Numbered from the stretch's first letter, positions 8,044-17,673 are shown. The stretch is DNA of 64,000 nt from an uncultured Chloroflexales bacterium (GCA_937902315.1 CALGUG010000012.1:248001-312000); one strand, 5' to 3'. A program made the numbers and translations. The notes: generated by a model from the sequence alone, not told the origin.

Positions 8044-8195
8044 TTTCCACAATTTATCCACGTACACAATACAAAGCATACACGTCGTTGTATTGAGCGA
8101 AGGCAGATTGAGAAAGCACTTTTCTGAACATATATTGGTTGAAAACCATGACACAGCAAAGCTTATCCACAATTGGTAGACAAAAGTTATCAACA
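8044..8195. other. oriC: Probable chromosomal replication origin (DnaA boxes upstream of dnaA)
   Basis: In the 540-bp gap between scpB and dnaA, TTATCCACA occurs at 8163-8171 (exact consensus), TTATCCACG at 8054-8062 and TTATCAACA at 8187-8195, with a TTTCCACAA variant near 8045. All are in the same orientation. The flanking DNA is AT-rich. A box cluster directly upstream of dnaA is the commonest bacterial oriC layout. A GC-skew switch here would confirm it. Confidence 0.7.
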
Positions 8196-8291
8196 AATAT
8201 TCCTCTATTTGTGCCTCGATCTTCACGTTTCAGCGTGTTACAATCAGGCATGAGTATAAGGAAACGTAATACTAGAAGTGCTTCTCATGGC

Positions 8292-8320
8292 TTGAAAAGC
8301 CCGCAAAGTTGGGGTATGAT
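8292..8320 (+). promoter_or_regulatory. dnaA promoter
   Basis: TTGAAA (8292-8297) and TATGAT (8315-8320), spacer 17 bases. The expected start near 8327 is downstream of an in-frame ATG at 8309, which argues that translation begins at the later GTG (8465). Confidence 0.55.
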
Positions 8321-8464
8321 CAACGCCACACAGGGCATTCAAAGCCCATGCTACGGTGGATCCCTACCCCTCACACACCGAGGCACACACGTGTGCAACA
8401 CTGGTATTCGTATGCAACAAGAACGCATGCCTTCTGTTTTTGTGGCCGGGGAACGGAGGCCTTT

Positions 8465-10018
8465 GTGAATCTAACCCAAATCTGGCAAGCAACCTTGGGT
8501 ACCATGCAGATGCAGACGTCGCGCCAAGAGTTTGATACTTGGCTGCGTGGCACAACCCTGTTGTCGCTCGAGAGTGGCGTCGCAACTGTCGGGACGGTTT
8601 CGGCTTTCTACAAAGAGGGGCTTGAAAACCGTTACCTCGCCCCAATGCGCCACTCGTTGGGAGATATCGTTGGCTATCCGGTGCAGATTCGAGTGGTGAT
8701 TGCGAATCAGAATCAGCGCCCTGAAGCTGTACCTGCAAGCTATTCGACCCGAAGCGGAACGGATAGTGAAGCTGTCACCGAGTCCGCATCAACATATACC
8801 GAACCACCAGAAAGCGAATCGCCGAGCGAACCGAAACCCGACAACACCCCGCTCGTCTCTAAGAGCCCAGCGGAAAACGGTCGTGTTCATCAGACGATGC
8901 GCGCTCCTGCTCAAATATCGAGCCGTTCGTCAGCTTCGGCATCCGACGATAAGCTCGTGCAGTTAGATATCAACAGCACGCTGCGTTCGGGCATGCTGAT
9001 CGCCAAATACACTTTCGACCGCTTCATTGTCGGTTCGAGCAATCGCTTAGCGCATGCCGCCTCAAGCGCAGTGGCAGAAAACCCAGCCAATGCCTATAAC
9101 CCGCTCTTCCTCTACGGTGGCGTAGGCTTGGGCAAAACCCACCTCTTACACGCAATCGGCAATTATGCCCTCGACCGCGATCCAGAGATCAATGTGCTCT
9201 ACGTCTCTTCAGAGAAGTTCACTAACGATCTCATCAATGCGATTCGGCGGCAACAAACCGAAGAATTCCGTTTGCGCTATCGCAACATCGACATCTTAAT
9301 GATCGACGATATCCAGTTTATCGCCGGAAAGGACGCGACTCAGGAAGAGTTCTTCCACACCTTCAATACGCTCCACTCGGCCGCTAAACAGATCGTGATC
9401 TCGTCGGACCGCCCGCCCAAAGCGATCGTAACGCTTGAAGAGCGTTTACGTTCACGCTTCGAGTGGGGTCTGATCGTCGATGTACAATCGCCCGATCTCG
9501 AGACGCGCACCGCCATACTGCGCGCCAAAGGCGAACAAATGGGACGGGTCTTCCCACCCGATGTCATCGATTTCTTGGCGCACAAGGTTCAAAGCAACAT
9601 CCGCGAGCTCGAAGGCAGTCTCAACCGTGTCGCTGCCTTCGCCGACCTGCAAGGTCTGCCCGTCACGGTCGATCTAGCAGCCGCAGCGCTGGCCGAGCTG
9701 TTCGAAAATTCGCACCGCAAGCATGTCACGCCCGAAGTGATCATGCAAACCGTTGCAGATTACTACAGCGTCGACCTGAAGCTGATCCAAGGACGCGGAC
9801 GCAGCCGCAATATTGTGGTGCCGCGCCAGGTGACCATGTACCTCTTGCGCGAAGAGACCGACCTCAGCCTGATGGATATCGGCGCGCTCTTGGGCGGCCG
9901 CGACCATACAACCGTTATGTATGGCTGCGAAAAGATGTCGGAAGAGATCAATTCCGATGCCCGCTTACGAGCCGATGTCAACGCCATTCGCGAGCGCTTG
10001 TTCTCTTCAGGCGAATAA
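8465..10018 (+). CDS. dnaA: Chromosomal replication initiator protein DnaA
   Basis: 517 residues from GTG 8465, preceded by GGAGG (8455-8459). The frame is open further upstream (ATG 8309), but the protein family begins at [12 protein letters not shown]. Domain I (about 1-80) is followed by a Ser/Pro-rich linker, domain II (about 85-165). The AAA+ domain III follows, with Walker [18 protein letters not shown], Walker [14 protein letters not shown] and sensor residues in VISSDRPPK. Domain IV carries the DnaA-box-binding signature [17 protein letters not shown]. It binds the boxes upstream, melts the origin and loads the helicase. Autoregulation through the boxes at 8054-8195 is likely. dnaN does not follow, unlike in many phyla. 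Confidence 0.97.
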   Translation: MNLTQIWQATLGTMQMQTSRQEFDTWLRGTTLLSLESGVATVGTVSAFYKEGLENRYLAPMRHSLGDIVGYPVQIRVVIANQNQRPEAVPASYSTRSGTDSEAVTESASTYTEPPESESPSEPKPDNTPLVSKSPAENGRVHQTMRAPAQISSRSSASASDDKLVQLDINSTLRSGMLIAKYTFDRFIVGSSNRLAHAASSAVAENPANAYNPLFLYGGVGLGKTHLLHAIGNYALDRDPEINVLYVSSEKFTNDLINAIRRQQTEEFRLRYRNIDILMIDDIQFIAGKDATQEEFFHTFNTLHSAAKQIVISSDRPPKAIVTLEERLRSRFEWGLIVDVQSPDLETRTAILRAKGEQMGRVFPPDVIDFLAHKVQSNIRELEGSLNRVAAFADLQGLPVTVDLAAAALAELFENSHRKHVTPEVIMQTVADYYSVDLKLIQGRGRSRNIVVPRQVTMYLLREETDLSLMDIGALLGGRDHTTVMYGCEKMSEEINSDARLRADVNAIRERLFSSGE

Positions 10019-10031
10019 CGAAACGAATTGC

Positions 10032-10078
10032 AAAAAAAGAGGAGCCTGTACAGCTCTATGTACAGACTTCTCTTTTTG
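10032..10078 (+). terminator. Rho-independent terminator after dnaA
   Basis: An A-run and AGAGGAG pair with CTTCTCTTTTT around an inner perfect CTGTACA/TGTACAG stem; the hairpin ends in a T-run (10073-10077). Confidence 0.7.
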
Positions 10079-10094
10079 TTGCAAACTCACAGCA

Positions 10095-10230
10095 AACCAA
10101 ATAACTAGCCCATCTCGCCGATGCCTTCAAAGCACAAGCGGGCGGCTTGGTCGCTGGCCCAAACAGGGGCCTAACCGCGTCCGCCTACGGCTACCAACAG
10201 CCTGCCCGCCAAACAAAGTCCTATAGCGCC
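10095..10230 (-). repeat. Dispersed repeat family A (copy 1)
   Basis: Core GCGTCCGCCTACGGCTA at 10177-10193 with family flanks (GGCGGCTTGG before, GCCTGCCCGCCAAACAAAG after). The rest of the 10079-10571 gap shows no gene. Confidence 0.7.
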
Positions 10231-10571
10231 TCCGGCCGATGAGGCTTCATCGAGCAGGCACGCTGTCACACAGCGCCTTCAGCGATAGAACATGGCGGGT
10301 TTCAATGCCCAATCTTCCTTGTCTGTCGCTGTTCCTTGTGAACGGTGTTTTCACATTACCTATCAATGCAGCGCTCTAGCGCTTTCGCGCTGCTTCGCAG
10401 CCTAACGGCCAAGTCGTTGATCAGAACCCAACAAATTGGTCCGTACAAGCAGAATGCCCGCTACCGTCGAGGCGGCAAATTTGAAAAAACTGCCCGAATA
10501 TGGTATTTAATCCCAACAGCTCTGTGAGTTAATCAGAATTATAGAGAATTCATTTCTGCAAGCAACATCGC

Positions 10572-10601
10572 TTCAAACGATGCAAGAATTTGTGGTATTA
10601 T
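10572..10601 (+). promoter_or_regulatory. Promoter upstream of the PsbP-fold gene
   Basis: TTCAAA (10572-10577) and TATTAT (10596-10601), 18-base spacer, with TGG immediately before the -10 (extended -10 type). Confidence 0.45.
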
Positions 10602-10638
10602 CTACAGCACATTGCCAGAATAAGAGATGAGGGAAACA

Positions 10639-11175
10639 ATGACAAATCGGGAAACACCGAAGTTTACCGGCATAACGACCTTTGTGGACCCACAAGGTCG
10701 CTATTCCTTTCGCTACCCCACAGATTGGAATGTCTTCGAACTAGCAGATGGTCGTGATGGGGTGCTAGTCTCCCCCTACAAAGATTCACCACAAACCTTC
10801 TTCTCTGTCTGGATCTCACCACTTGAATACCCCGCCACGGCCGAAGACTTCGACGAACTTCGAGCCGGTGTTGATGAAGGTCTTGAGCAGTTAGAAGATT
10901 GCCAAGTCCTCTCTAGCTTTGATGACCACTACGGCGATCTCATTAAATTCGAGCGTCTTATTACCTTCCGCGAAGGAGATAAAACCCGCAAACGCCGCTT
11001 CTGGATTATGTATGTCAATAAGTGGCTCTTTGTTGTGACTTTGCAAGGTGAAAGCATCGAAGACTATCAATATTGGGTCGCTATGGCCAATCATAGCTTC
11101 CACTCTTTCACCTTGCCACCCGAACTATGGTTCCTTACCGACCGTAACCTGAACGAGCATATTGTCTCTTCGTAA
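10639..11175 (+). CDS. Small PsbP/Mog1-like fold protein of unknown function
   Basis: 178 residues from ATG 10639 (AGGGA just upstream); an alternative ATG at 10627 would add four residues. The start FVDPQGRYSFRYPTDWNVFELADGRDGVLVSP has the pattern of PsbP/Mog1-like alpha-beta sandwich domains ('...YSFRYPxxW...'). Those domains occur in many bacteria as lone cytosolic proteins or behind signal peptides; here there is no signal peptide. Acidic middle and aromatic C-terminal half (FWIMYVNKWLFVVTLQGE). The function is not known; this is a fold-level guess only. It converges with a small membrane protein gene 5 bp downstream. Confidence 0.6.
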   Translation: MTNRETPKFTGITTFVDPQGRYSFRYPTDWNVFELADGRDGVLVSPYKDSPQTFFSVWISPLEYPATAEDFDELRAGVDEGLEQLEDCQVLSSFDDHYGDLIKFERLITFREGDKTRKRRFWIMYVNKWLFVVTLQGESIEDYQYWVAMANHSFHSFTLPPELWFLTDRNLNEHIVSS

Positions 11176-11180
11176 TACTC

Positions 11181-11540
11181 TTAGGCTGCACCCTGAAGCA
11201 CCATCGTATTCAGACCGATACCAAGTGCAGCGATAACAACAAAAATAATGGCGAGTCGTAAGAAACGTTTGAGCAGCAGCCCGCGCTGCATGCCATTACG
11301 TAGATATGGCTCGCCCATCATTACGATTAAAAATGAGCTGAAGCCCAACACCAAGACTCGTAAGAACTGCCAAAGTGTACGAGCCTCTGGGCGCGAACTA
11401 TAAAGCAAGATTATGTTGTAAAGAGTCTGACCCCAAACCACAAAAAGAGACAAATAAACAAGCGCCAGAAAGACGGCGAAGAGCGCATAACATGCGACGT
11501 AGCGTGGTAGAGTGATAAGTTCGTTATTATCTGAGACCAT
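11181..11540 (-). CDS. Small integral membrane protein, unknown function
   Basis: 119 residues. Three hydrophobic segments are visible: about 16-38 (CYALFAVFLALVYLSLFVVW), 60-77 (FLRVLVLGFSSFLIVMMG) and 92-113 (FLRLAIIFVVIAALGIGL), with basic residues between the last two. I do not recognise a family. It converges on the PsbP-like gene. Its upstream side is the long AT-rich gap before the peptide-transport operon. Confidence 0.6.
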   Translation of the reverse strand: MVSDNNELITLPRYVACYALFAVFLALVYLSLFVVWGQTLYNIILLYSSRPEARTLWQFLRVLVLGFSSFLIVMMGEPYLRNGMQRGLLLKRFLRLAIIFVVIAALGIGLNTMVLQGAA

Positions 11541-11784
11541 CTATTCCTTCTCCTTACGCGTCTATATTAGAAAGGCACTAGCTAAGGTTAGAGCAGGTAA
11601 TTAAAACTGTGCAGTAATATTTTATTAGATTTAAAAACAATATATAGTATAAAAACTATCAAACCTCCTGTAATTTTCTGAAATGCGACTATAAACCCAA
11701 GCTAATGGAGAAGAAAATAGGGAGAGGTTTTTTCTTTCATACTTCTTTCATTAGGTTCTAAAGGAAAAAAAGACCGTACAAAGA

Positions 11785-11813
11785 TTGACAAACAAGATAA
11801 TTTTACGTAAAAT
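11785..11813 (+). promoter_or_regulatory. Consensus sigma-70 promoter of the peptide ABC operon
   Basis: TTGACA (11785-11790), 17-base spacer, TAAAAT (11808-11813). It predicts a ~225-base leader before the binding-protein GTG. The rest of the 11541-11784 gap is AT-rich without a gene. Confidence 0.65.
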
Positions 11814-11865
11814 AGCTTCACCCACGACTATTATATATCATGAAAAGAGGTGTGTATGAGCTAAA

Positions 11866-11934
11866 GAATGCACATCTTTCGCGATACAACTACCAATGTT
11901 GTTAACTTTGTATCTGCGAAGATGGTGCACATTC
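11866..11934 (+). promoter_or_regulatory. Long imperfect hairpin in the leader of the peptide ABC operon
   Basis: GAATGCACATCTTTCGC followed by GATACAA (from 11866) pairs with TTGTATC, TGCGAAGAT and GGTGCACATTC (to 11934), giving about 24 base pairs with small bulges and an AT-rich loop. It lies about 45 bases inside the predicted transcript and about 110 bases before the start codon. No known riboswitch is recognised; it may stabilise the mRNA or act as a regulatory leader. Confidence 0.5.
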
Positions 11935-12046
11935 GTTTCTCTTAAAAGGCGTACAAAACACTAAATAGGTCGATTACTTACACAAATTGTACAGTACCTT
12001 GACGTCGTTGTAGTGCAAATTCCCCCCCGTTACAAGGAGGTATCGA

Positions 12047-14215
12047 GTGGAAGAGAACAAACAGAAGCTCAGCCGTCGGCGATTCTTGCACCTCTCTGCA
12101 GTCGCCGCTGCAAGTACCCTCGTCGCAGCTTGTGGTCCTCAAGGCCCGCAAACTGTAGCAACTCAGGCTCCCGCTGGTGGTGATGCCGCTAGTGCCGCCG
12201 CCACCGCAACTCCGCTTCCTGCTCCGACCGCAGTACCAACTCTTGAGCCTCAGCCCACTGTAGCTGCTGTTTCGGCATCAGCTGCTAAAGAATCTCCGAA
12301 ATTGGCTGCTCTCGTAGCAGAGGGCAAACTGCCCCCAGTTGCTGAGCGCTTGCCCGAGAACCCCTACGTTGTTCCCCACAAGTGGGTGAAGGTTGGTAAG
12401 TACGGTGGCGTGCTTCAGACCTCGAACAGCTGGGGTGGCGAAGGCCAGAGCCAGATGATCCAAGAGAGCATGTACGGCCACTCACCGTTGCGCTGGCTGA
12501 ACGACGGTCTTTCGATCGGTCCTGGCTTGGCCGAGAAGTGGGAGAGCAACGAAGAGACCACCGAGTGGACCTTCTATTTCCGCAAGGGCTTGAAGTGGTC
12601 CGACGGCCATCCGTGGACGGTCGATGACATCCTCTACTGGTGGGAGGACATGGCCCGCAACCCCGACTATCCTGAGGAGCAGGCCAACATTCCCGACGAA
12701 GCTCGCTCGGGTACCGGTACTCTCGCAACCTTCGAGAAGGTCGACGACTACACCCTCCGCATGATCTTCGATGCCCCGGCGCCGCTAACCGCCGACCGCG
12801 TTGCAATGTGGGTCAACGCTGGTATCGGCCCGCGCTGGATGGCTCCCAAGCACTATCTGTCGCAGTTCCATCCCAAGTACAACCCTGCAGTCACCGACTA
12901 TGCAGAGCACACCCTAAAGATGAACATGCGTATCAACCCCGACGTACCTGTTATGACGGGTTGGAAGCTGGCCGTCTACGAAGAGGGTGTCCGCTCGATC
13001 TTCGAGCGCAACCCCTACTACTGGGTTGTTGATGCCGAAGGCAACCAGTTGCCCTACATCGACAGCATCGTGGTAACTGCTTACCAAGACAAAGAAGTTG
13101 AGAAGCTCAACGTCTTCAGCGGTAAGATCGACTGGGGCTGGATGAGCATGCTGTCGCTCAACGACGTACAGACCTTCAACCAGTCCAAAGATCAGAGCAA
13201 GATGGAGCTCTACTTCTGGGACAGCGGTTCGGGTAGTGGTCAGACCGTCTTCTTCAACTACGACTTCGCAGACGAGAAGATGCGCAACCTGATTCGCGAG
13301 CCGAAGTTCCGCAAGGCCCTTTCGCACGCAGTCGACCGCGCCGATATCCGCAAGCGCTTCTACTTCGACACCGGTGAACCGACCACGGCTACCTTCAGCC
13401 CCAAGGCGATCGAGTACTCGATCAACGATACCGGTAAAGAGATCTACATCGCATGGCGCGATAGCGCTGTAAGCTACGATCCCGAGAAGGCCAAGGCCCT
13501 GCTCGACGAGATCGGCGTTAAGGAAGGCCCTGACGGCAAGCGCACCTTCCCAGATGGCAGCCCGCTCAAGATCACCCTCGACTACAGCGCAGAGGCCGGC
13601 CGCGATGTAGTTGCTATCAACGAAGCGATCATATCGACATGGCAAGCCATCGGCATCGATGCAGTGCTTAACCCCGTTCCTTCCTCGGGCCGCACCGACA
13701 AGTGGGCTTCGGGCCAACTGCTCACCAACGCCGACTGGGGTATCGGTGACGGACCCAACCACTTGGTCTACCCGCAGTGGCTGGTTCCGCTCGAGCGCGA
13801 GCGCTGGGCACCGCTGCACGGTGTCTACTACTCGCTGCGTGGTACCGAGAAGGAAAACGCCGAGCAAGACGTCGATCCGTGGGAGCGAACTCCCCCGCGT
13901 ATCAAGGCCGAAGAGGGCAGCGTAATCGATCAGCTTTGGAAGCTCTACGACCAAAGCAAGGTCGAGCCGGATCCCATGAAGCGCCACGAGCTGGTTTGGG
14001 AAATGATCAAGCTGCACATCGAGCATGGTCCCTTCGTCCAGGGTACGGTTGCGAACTTCAAGCGACCGGTTCCGGTCAGCGTTGACCTGCGCAACGTTCC
14101 CAAGGCCGAAGATCTGACCCTCGGCGGCTTCACCGATCCGTGGATCCACCCGACACCGGCCGTTTACGACCCCGAGTCGTGGTACTTCGAGAACCCTGAA
14201 GAACACGGCGGCTAA
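12047..14215 (+). CDS. Peptide/oligopeptide ABC transporter substrate-binding lipoprotein (SBP family 5)
   Basis: 722 residues from GTG 12047, with a perfect AAGGAGG at 12034-12040. The N-terminus carries a twin-arginine motif (SRRRFLHL, residues 9-16) and a lipobox ending at Cys29 (TLVAACG), so it is likely Tat-exported and lipid-anchored. A low-complexity Ala/Pro/Thr linker (about 31-80) follows, then a family 5 solute-binding domain. It is longer than typical DppA/OppA (about 535-600). Characteristic stretches include TEWTFYFRKGLKWSDGHPWT and FRKALSHAVDRADIRKRFY. It captures peptides or similar solutes outside the membrane for the two permeases and two ATPases encoded downstream on the same strand. 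Confidence 0.93.
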   Translation: MEENKQKLSRRRFLHLSAVAAASTLVAACGPQGPQTVATQAPAGGDAASAAATATPLPAPTAVPTLEPQPTVAAVSASAAKESPKLAALVAEGKLPPVAERLPENPYVVPHKWVKVGKYGGVLQTSNSWGGEGQSQMIQESMYGHSPLRWLNDGLSIGPGLAEKWESNEETTEWTFYFRKGLKWSDGHPWTVDDILYWWEDMARNPDYPEEQANIPDEARSGTGTLATFEKVDDYTLRMIFDAPAPLTADRVAMWVNAGIGPRWMAPKHYLSQFHPKYNPAVTDYAEHTLKMNMRINPDVPVMTGWKLAVYEEGVRSIFERNPYYWVVDAEGNQLPYIDSIVVTAYQDKEVEKLNVFSGKIDWGWMSMLSLNDVQTFNQSKDQSKMELYFWDSGSGSGQTVFFNYDFADEKMRNLIREPKFRKALSHAVDRADIRKRFYFDTGEPTTATFSPKAIEYSINDTGKEIYIAWRDSAVSYDPEKAKALLDEIGVKEGPDGKRTFPDGSPLKITLDYSAEAGRDVVAINEAIISTWQAIGIDAVLNPVPSSGRTDKWASGQLLTNADWGIGDGPNHLVYPQWLVPLERERWAPLHGVYYSLRGTEKENAEQDVDPWERTPPRIKAEEGSVIDQLWKLYDQSKVEPDPMKRHELVWEMIKLHIEHGPFVQGTVANFKRPVPVSVDLRNVPKAEDLTLGGFTDPWIHPTPAVYDPESWYFENPEEHGG

Positions 14216-14239
14216 TTCATCGTCTTTGGTTGTTTGCTC

Positions 14240-14283
14240 GTTTGGTTTCCGCCCTTTCTTGTGAGAAGGGGCGGAAACCAAAC
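14240..14283 (+). terminator. Intra-operon stem-loop after the binding-protein gene
   Basis: GTTTGGTTTCCGCCC (14240-14254) pairs perfectly with GGGCGGAAACCAAAC (14269-14283), and the loop side extends the stem. Only a weak T-rich tail (ATCTTTG) follows. It probably acts as a partial terminator or mRNA stabiliser that keeps binding-protein expression above that of the permeases. Confidence 0.6.
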
Positions 14284-14378
14284 ATCTTTGCAAAACCAAG
14301 AGCTGAGCATATCAACGCTTCATGTTGTTTGCCTTACACAGGCAAGCTTGAAGGTAACCACAGAATCGAGAGGTCGTT

Positions 14379-15362
14379 ATGGTAAACTTTCTTATTCGCC
14401 GCCTGTTCTACATGCTTGTGACACTCTTTTTTGTGTCAATCATTGGCTTTGCGTTGATCGAATTGCCCCCGGGTTCATATCTCGACTCTGAGCTTCAGCG
14501 CTTGCGCCAGTTAGGCGGCAACCTTTCCCAATCGCAAATTCGATCATTAGAAATTCGCTACGGCGTCAACGACCCAACCTATTTGAAGTATTGGAAGTGG
14601 GTCTCTGGCGCAGTACGAGGCGACTTCGGCGAGTCGTTCGAATACAAAAAGCCAGTAGGCGAGCTGATCTGGGGGCGCTTACTGTTCTCGGTAACTTTGG
14701 CCTTTAGCTCCCTAATTTTTGCTTGGCTCGTCTCCATTCCTCTGGGCGTATACGCTGCAACCCATCGTTATACCATCCCAGACTACCTCATTACTGCAAT
14801 GCAGTTTATAGGTGTCGCGGTGCCACAATTTTTGTTGGCACTTGTCTTGATGGTATTCGCTACAACCGTTCTCAAACAGGAAGTAGGTGGTCTGGTTTCG
14901 CAACGTTTTGTGAATGCACCAATGAGTTGGGAAAAGTTCTGGGACTTTGTTAGTCACCTTTGGATTCCCATCATTGTTATTTCAGCAGGAAGCACCGCAT
15001 GGCTCACGCGTGTTATGCGCGCCAACCTGCTTGATGTGCTGAACATGCAATATATCCAGACAGCACGTGCCAAAGGTTTGAAAGAAGGGGTTGTGATCTG
15101 GAAGCACGCGGTTCGTAATGCGATTCACCCGCTCGTTATGGCGATCGGTGGCGTACTGCCAGCCTTGATCTCTGGCGAAGTGATCGCATCGATCGTGTTG
15201 AACCTGCCTACCACAGGTCCGCTCCTTGTTCAGGCTTTGATCAAGCAAGATATGTACTTGGCCATCACCATGGTGATGTTCCTGTCGATCATGCTGATCG
15301 TTGGTAATCTCATTGCTGACCTGCTGCTAGCGTGGGTCGACCCGCGAGTACGCCTCGAATAG
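14379..15362 (+). CDS. Peptide ABC transporter permease, DppB/OppB type
   Basis: 327 residues. First helix FYMLVTLFFVSIIGFALIEL, a periplasmic segment with SQSQIRSLEIRYGVNDPTYLKYWKW, then five more helices. The cytoplasmic EAA loop reads YIQTARAKGLKEGVVIWKHAVRNA, the coupling helix that docks to the ATPases. The length is normal for the family. It sits between the binding protein and the second permease (69 bp to 15432), forming the heterodimeric channel with it. Confidence 0.95.
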   Translation: MVNFLIRRLFYMLVTLFFVSIIGFALIELPPGSYLDSELQRLRQLGGNLSQSQIRSLEIRYGVNDPTYLKYWKWVSGAVRGDFGESFEYKKPVGELIWGRLLFSVTLAFSSLIFAWLVSIPLGVYAATHRYTIPDYLITAMQFIGVAVPQFLLALVLMVFATTVLKQEVGGLVSQRFVNAPMSWEKFWDFVSHLWIPIIVISAGSTAWLTRVMRANLLDVLNMQYIQTARAKGLKEGVVIWKHAVRNAIHPLVMAIGGVLPALISGEVIASIVLNLPTTGPLLVQALIKQDMYLAITMVMFLSIMLIVGNLIADLLLAWVDPRVRLE

Positions 15363-15431
15363 CCGTACTCGTCTCAATCGGTCTATCATCAATGGAGATC
15401 GCTATCCCCAGCAATCAAGAAAGAGAAACCT

Positions 15432-16550
15432 ATGGCAAGCGTGCCTACAACAGCACCTGAGTCTGCAGGAAAAAAGAAAAAAGTAGAAGATGTCGGCCAG
15501 ATCCCACAGTGGAAACTGATGGTTCGGCGCTTCCGCCAAAGTCGCCTCTCGGTGGCCGGCGGCATTGTGCTGATCTGTATGTACATCATTGTAATCCTGG
15601 CAGAATTTATTGCGCCCAATGATTATCAGAAGATCGAGGCAGACTACCAATACGCCCGACCTTCTGAAATTACTTTTGCTGCGGGCTGGCCAGGCATCTA
15701 CGCACAACAAGCCATTCTCGACAAAGAAAACTTTACCTGGACTGTCGAAACCGACTACTCTACAGTCTATCCTATTAATTTCTTTGTAGAAGGGCACAGC
15801 TATAAAATTTTAGGCCTTTTTGAGTCGAACATCCACTTGTTTGGAGTTCAAGCGCCCGCTAAATTGTACTTCTGGGGTGCTGACGGCCAAGGACGCGATA
15901 TCTTCGCCCGTGTGCTCAAAGGTGGCCAAGTCTCGATGTCGGTTGGTCTGGTCGGCGTAACCATGGTTATCGTACTCGGCTCGATCATCGGTACCGCTTC
16001 GGGCTACTTTGGCGGTATGATCGATAACCTGATGCAGCGCACGATTGAGCTGATTCAATCCTTCCCAACCCTGCCGCTCTGGTTGGCGCTCGCTGCAGCA
16101 CTCCCGCGCGAAATGCCCGTTGTCCAACGCTACTTCTTTATCACCCTTGTATTAGCCCTTGTGGACTGGACAGGTCTCGCCCGCCAAGTGCGTGGTAAAG
16201 TGATGGCCTATCGCTCCGCTGACTATACCGCAGCAGCACTGGCAGCCGGTGGCTCGCACTTGCGCATCATTCTGACCCACATGTTGCCAAACGCTCTCAG
16301 CCACATTATCGTGGTAGCAGCTTTGGCCATCCCTGGCGTTATCTTGGGCGAAACAGCGTTGAGCTTCTTGGGTCTTGGTATGTTGCCCCCAGCAGTAAGT
16401 TGGGGTGTATTGCTGCGTGATGCACAACAGGTCCAAGTGATTATGCTTTATCCTTGGATGTTGACCCCCGGTATAGCAGTTGTGCTCGCGGTACTCTGTT
16501 TCAACCTGCTCGCGGATGGTTTGCGCGATGCTGTTGACCCATACGGATAA
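15432..16550 (+). CDS. Peptide ABC transporter permease, DppC/OppC type
   Basis: 372 residues, somewhat longer than the usual ~300. The surplus is an N-terminal cytosolic segment and a long extracytoplasmic loop after helix 1 (about 60-145). Typical family sequence is GADGQGRDIFARVLKGGQVSMSVGLV, and the EAA loop is YTAAALAAGGSHLRIILTHMLPNA. The C-terminal LLADGLRDAVDPYG is the usual ending. It pairs with the preceding permease. Confidence 0.95.
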   Translation: MASVPTTAPESAGKKKKVEDVGQIPQWKLMVRRFRQSRLSVAGGIVLICMYIIVILAEFIAPNDYQKIEADYQYARPSEITFAAGWPGIYAQQAILDKENFTWTVETDYSTVYPINFFVEGHSYKILGLFESNIHLFGVQAPAKLYFWGADGQGRDIFARVLKGGQVSMSVGLVGVTMVIVLGSIIGTASGYFGGMIDNLMQRTIELIQSFPTLPLWLALAAALPREMPVVQRYFFITLVLALVDWTGLARQVRGKVMAYRSADYTAAALAAGGSHLRIILTHMLPNALSHIIVVAALAIPGVILGETALSFLGLGMLPPAVSWGVLLRDAQQVQVIMLYPWMLTPGIAVVLAVLCFNLLADGLRDAVDPYG

Positions 16551-16605
16551 GCGAACGTGAACGTAGGCTATTTCGTTCTTAAGCGACAGAAAGAGGTACC
16601 CGTTT

Positions 16606-17673
16606 ATGTCCGTAGCACAACAACCCAGCAGCAGCGCCATCCCAACGAGCGCTCCCGAGAGCGCTGCTCCTGAAGAAGATATCGTCTTAGAAGTTCAAGA
16701 CCTGCACGTCTACTTCTACACCCAAATCGGTGTCGTTCGCGCTCTCAACGGAGTAAGCTTCAAGATTCCGCGCGGTAAAGTGTTGGGTATCGTAGGCGAA
16801 TCGGGCTGTGGCAAAAGCCAAACTAGCCTCGCCACCATGCAGTTGATCCCCCGACCGGGCAAGGTTGAATCGGGCAAGATCCTCTTCCGCGAATTCAACA
16901 ACCAAGAGCCGATCGACCTGCTGACGCTCGAACGCAACAGCGACGAGATGCGCAACATCCGCGGCGACAACATCAGTATGATCTTCCAAGAGCCGATGAC
17001 CTCGCTTAACCCCTGTTACACAGTGGGCGACCAGATCAAAGAGGCCATCATTCTGCACCAAGGCGTCGACAAAGAGGAAGCACATACCCGCGCCGTCGAT
17101 ATTCTGCGCAAGGTTGGTATGCCCAACCCCGAACGCATCGCCATCTCGTATCCGCACCAGCTCTCGGGCGGCATGCGCCAACGCGCTATGATCGCTATGG
17201 CGCTCTCGTGTACGCCCACCCTCTTGATCGCCGACGAGCCGACCACTGCGCTCGACGTGACGACCGAAGCCCAAATCTTAGAGCTGATGCGCGATCTGCA
17301 ACGCGAGATCGGCATGTCGATCATGTTCATTACCCACAACTTAGGTGTCGTGGCCCAGATGTGCGACGAAGTCGCCGTTATGTATCTGGGGCGCATAGTT
17401 GAATGGGCTTCAGTCGACGATATCTTCTACAATCCCAAGCACCCCTACACGATTTTGCTGCTACGCTCTATCCCACGTTTGGGCAGTGAAGAGCATATCC
17501 GGCTCGAATCGATCAAGGGTTCCGTGCCTGATCCCTACACACGAGTTCCGGGCTGTCCGTTCCATCCGCGCTGCCCAAGCTTTATGCCGGGCCTCTGCGA
17601 TGTCGAAGAGCCACCGGAAACAACCGTCGACGGAAACGCACGCCATACCGTGCGCTGCCATCTTTATACCTAA
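16606..17673 (+). CDS. Peptide ABC transporter ATP-binding protein, DppD/OppD type
   Basis: 355 residues with an Ala/Ser-rich N-terminus. Walker [15 protein letters not shown]-loop IFQEPMTSLNP, signature LSGGMRQRAMIAMAL, Walker B LLIADEPTTALDV, H-loop ITHNLGV. The C-terminal oligopeptide/dipeptide domain includes VPGCPFHPRCPSF, where the Cys pattern matches the OppD/DppD Fe-S-type motif. It powers the operon's transporter with the next gene. An AAAGAGG-type ribosome site lies upstream. Confidence 0.96.
   Translation: MSVAQQPSSSAIPTSAPESAAPEEDIVLEVQDLHVYFYTQIGVVRALNGVSFKIPRGKVLGIVGESGCGKSQTSLATMQLIPRPGKVESGKILFREFNNQEPIDLLTLERNSDEMRNIRGDNISMIFQEPMTSLNPCYTVGDQIKEAIILHQGVDKEEAHTRAVDILRKVGMPNPERIAISYPHQLSGGMRQRAMIAMALSCTPTLLIADEPTTALDVTTEAQILELMRDLQREIGMSIMFITHNLGVVAQMCDEVAVMYLGRIVEWASVDDIFYNPKHPYTILLLRSIPRLGSEEHIRLESIKGSVPDPYTRVPGCPFHPRCPSFMPGLCDVEEPPETTVDGNARHTVRCHLYT

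Noticed and set aside
8309..8464. N-terminal extension of DnaA from ATG 8309
   Set aside because: The likely dnaA promoter (-10 at 8315-8320) is downstream of this ATG, the extension has no DnaA-like sequence, and GTG 8465 has a good GGAGG site and the expected N-terminus.
12914..14299. 461-codon minus-strand open frame opposite the peptide-binding protein
   Set aside because: It is a codon-bias shadow of the plus-strand gene, which has a signal peptide, lipobox and clear family motifs.
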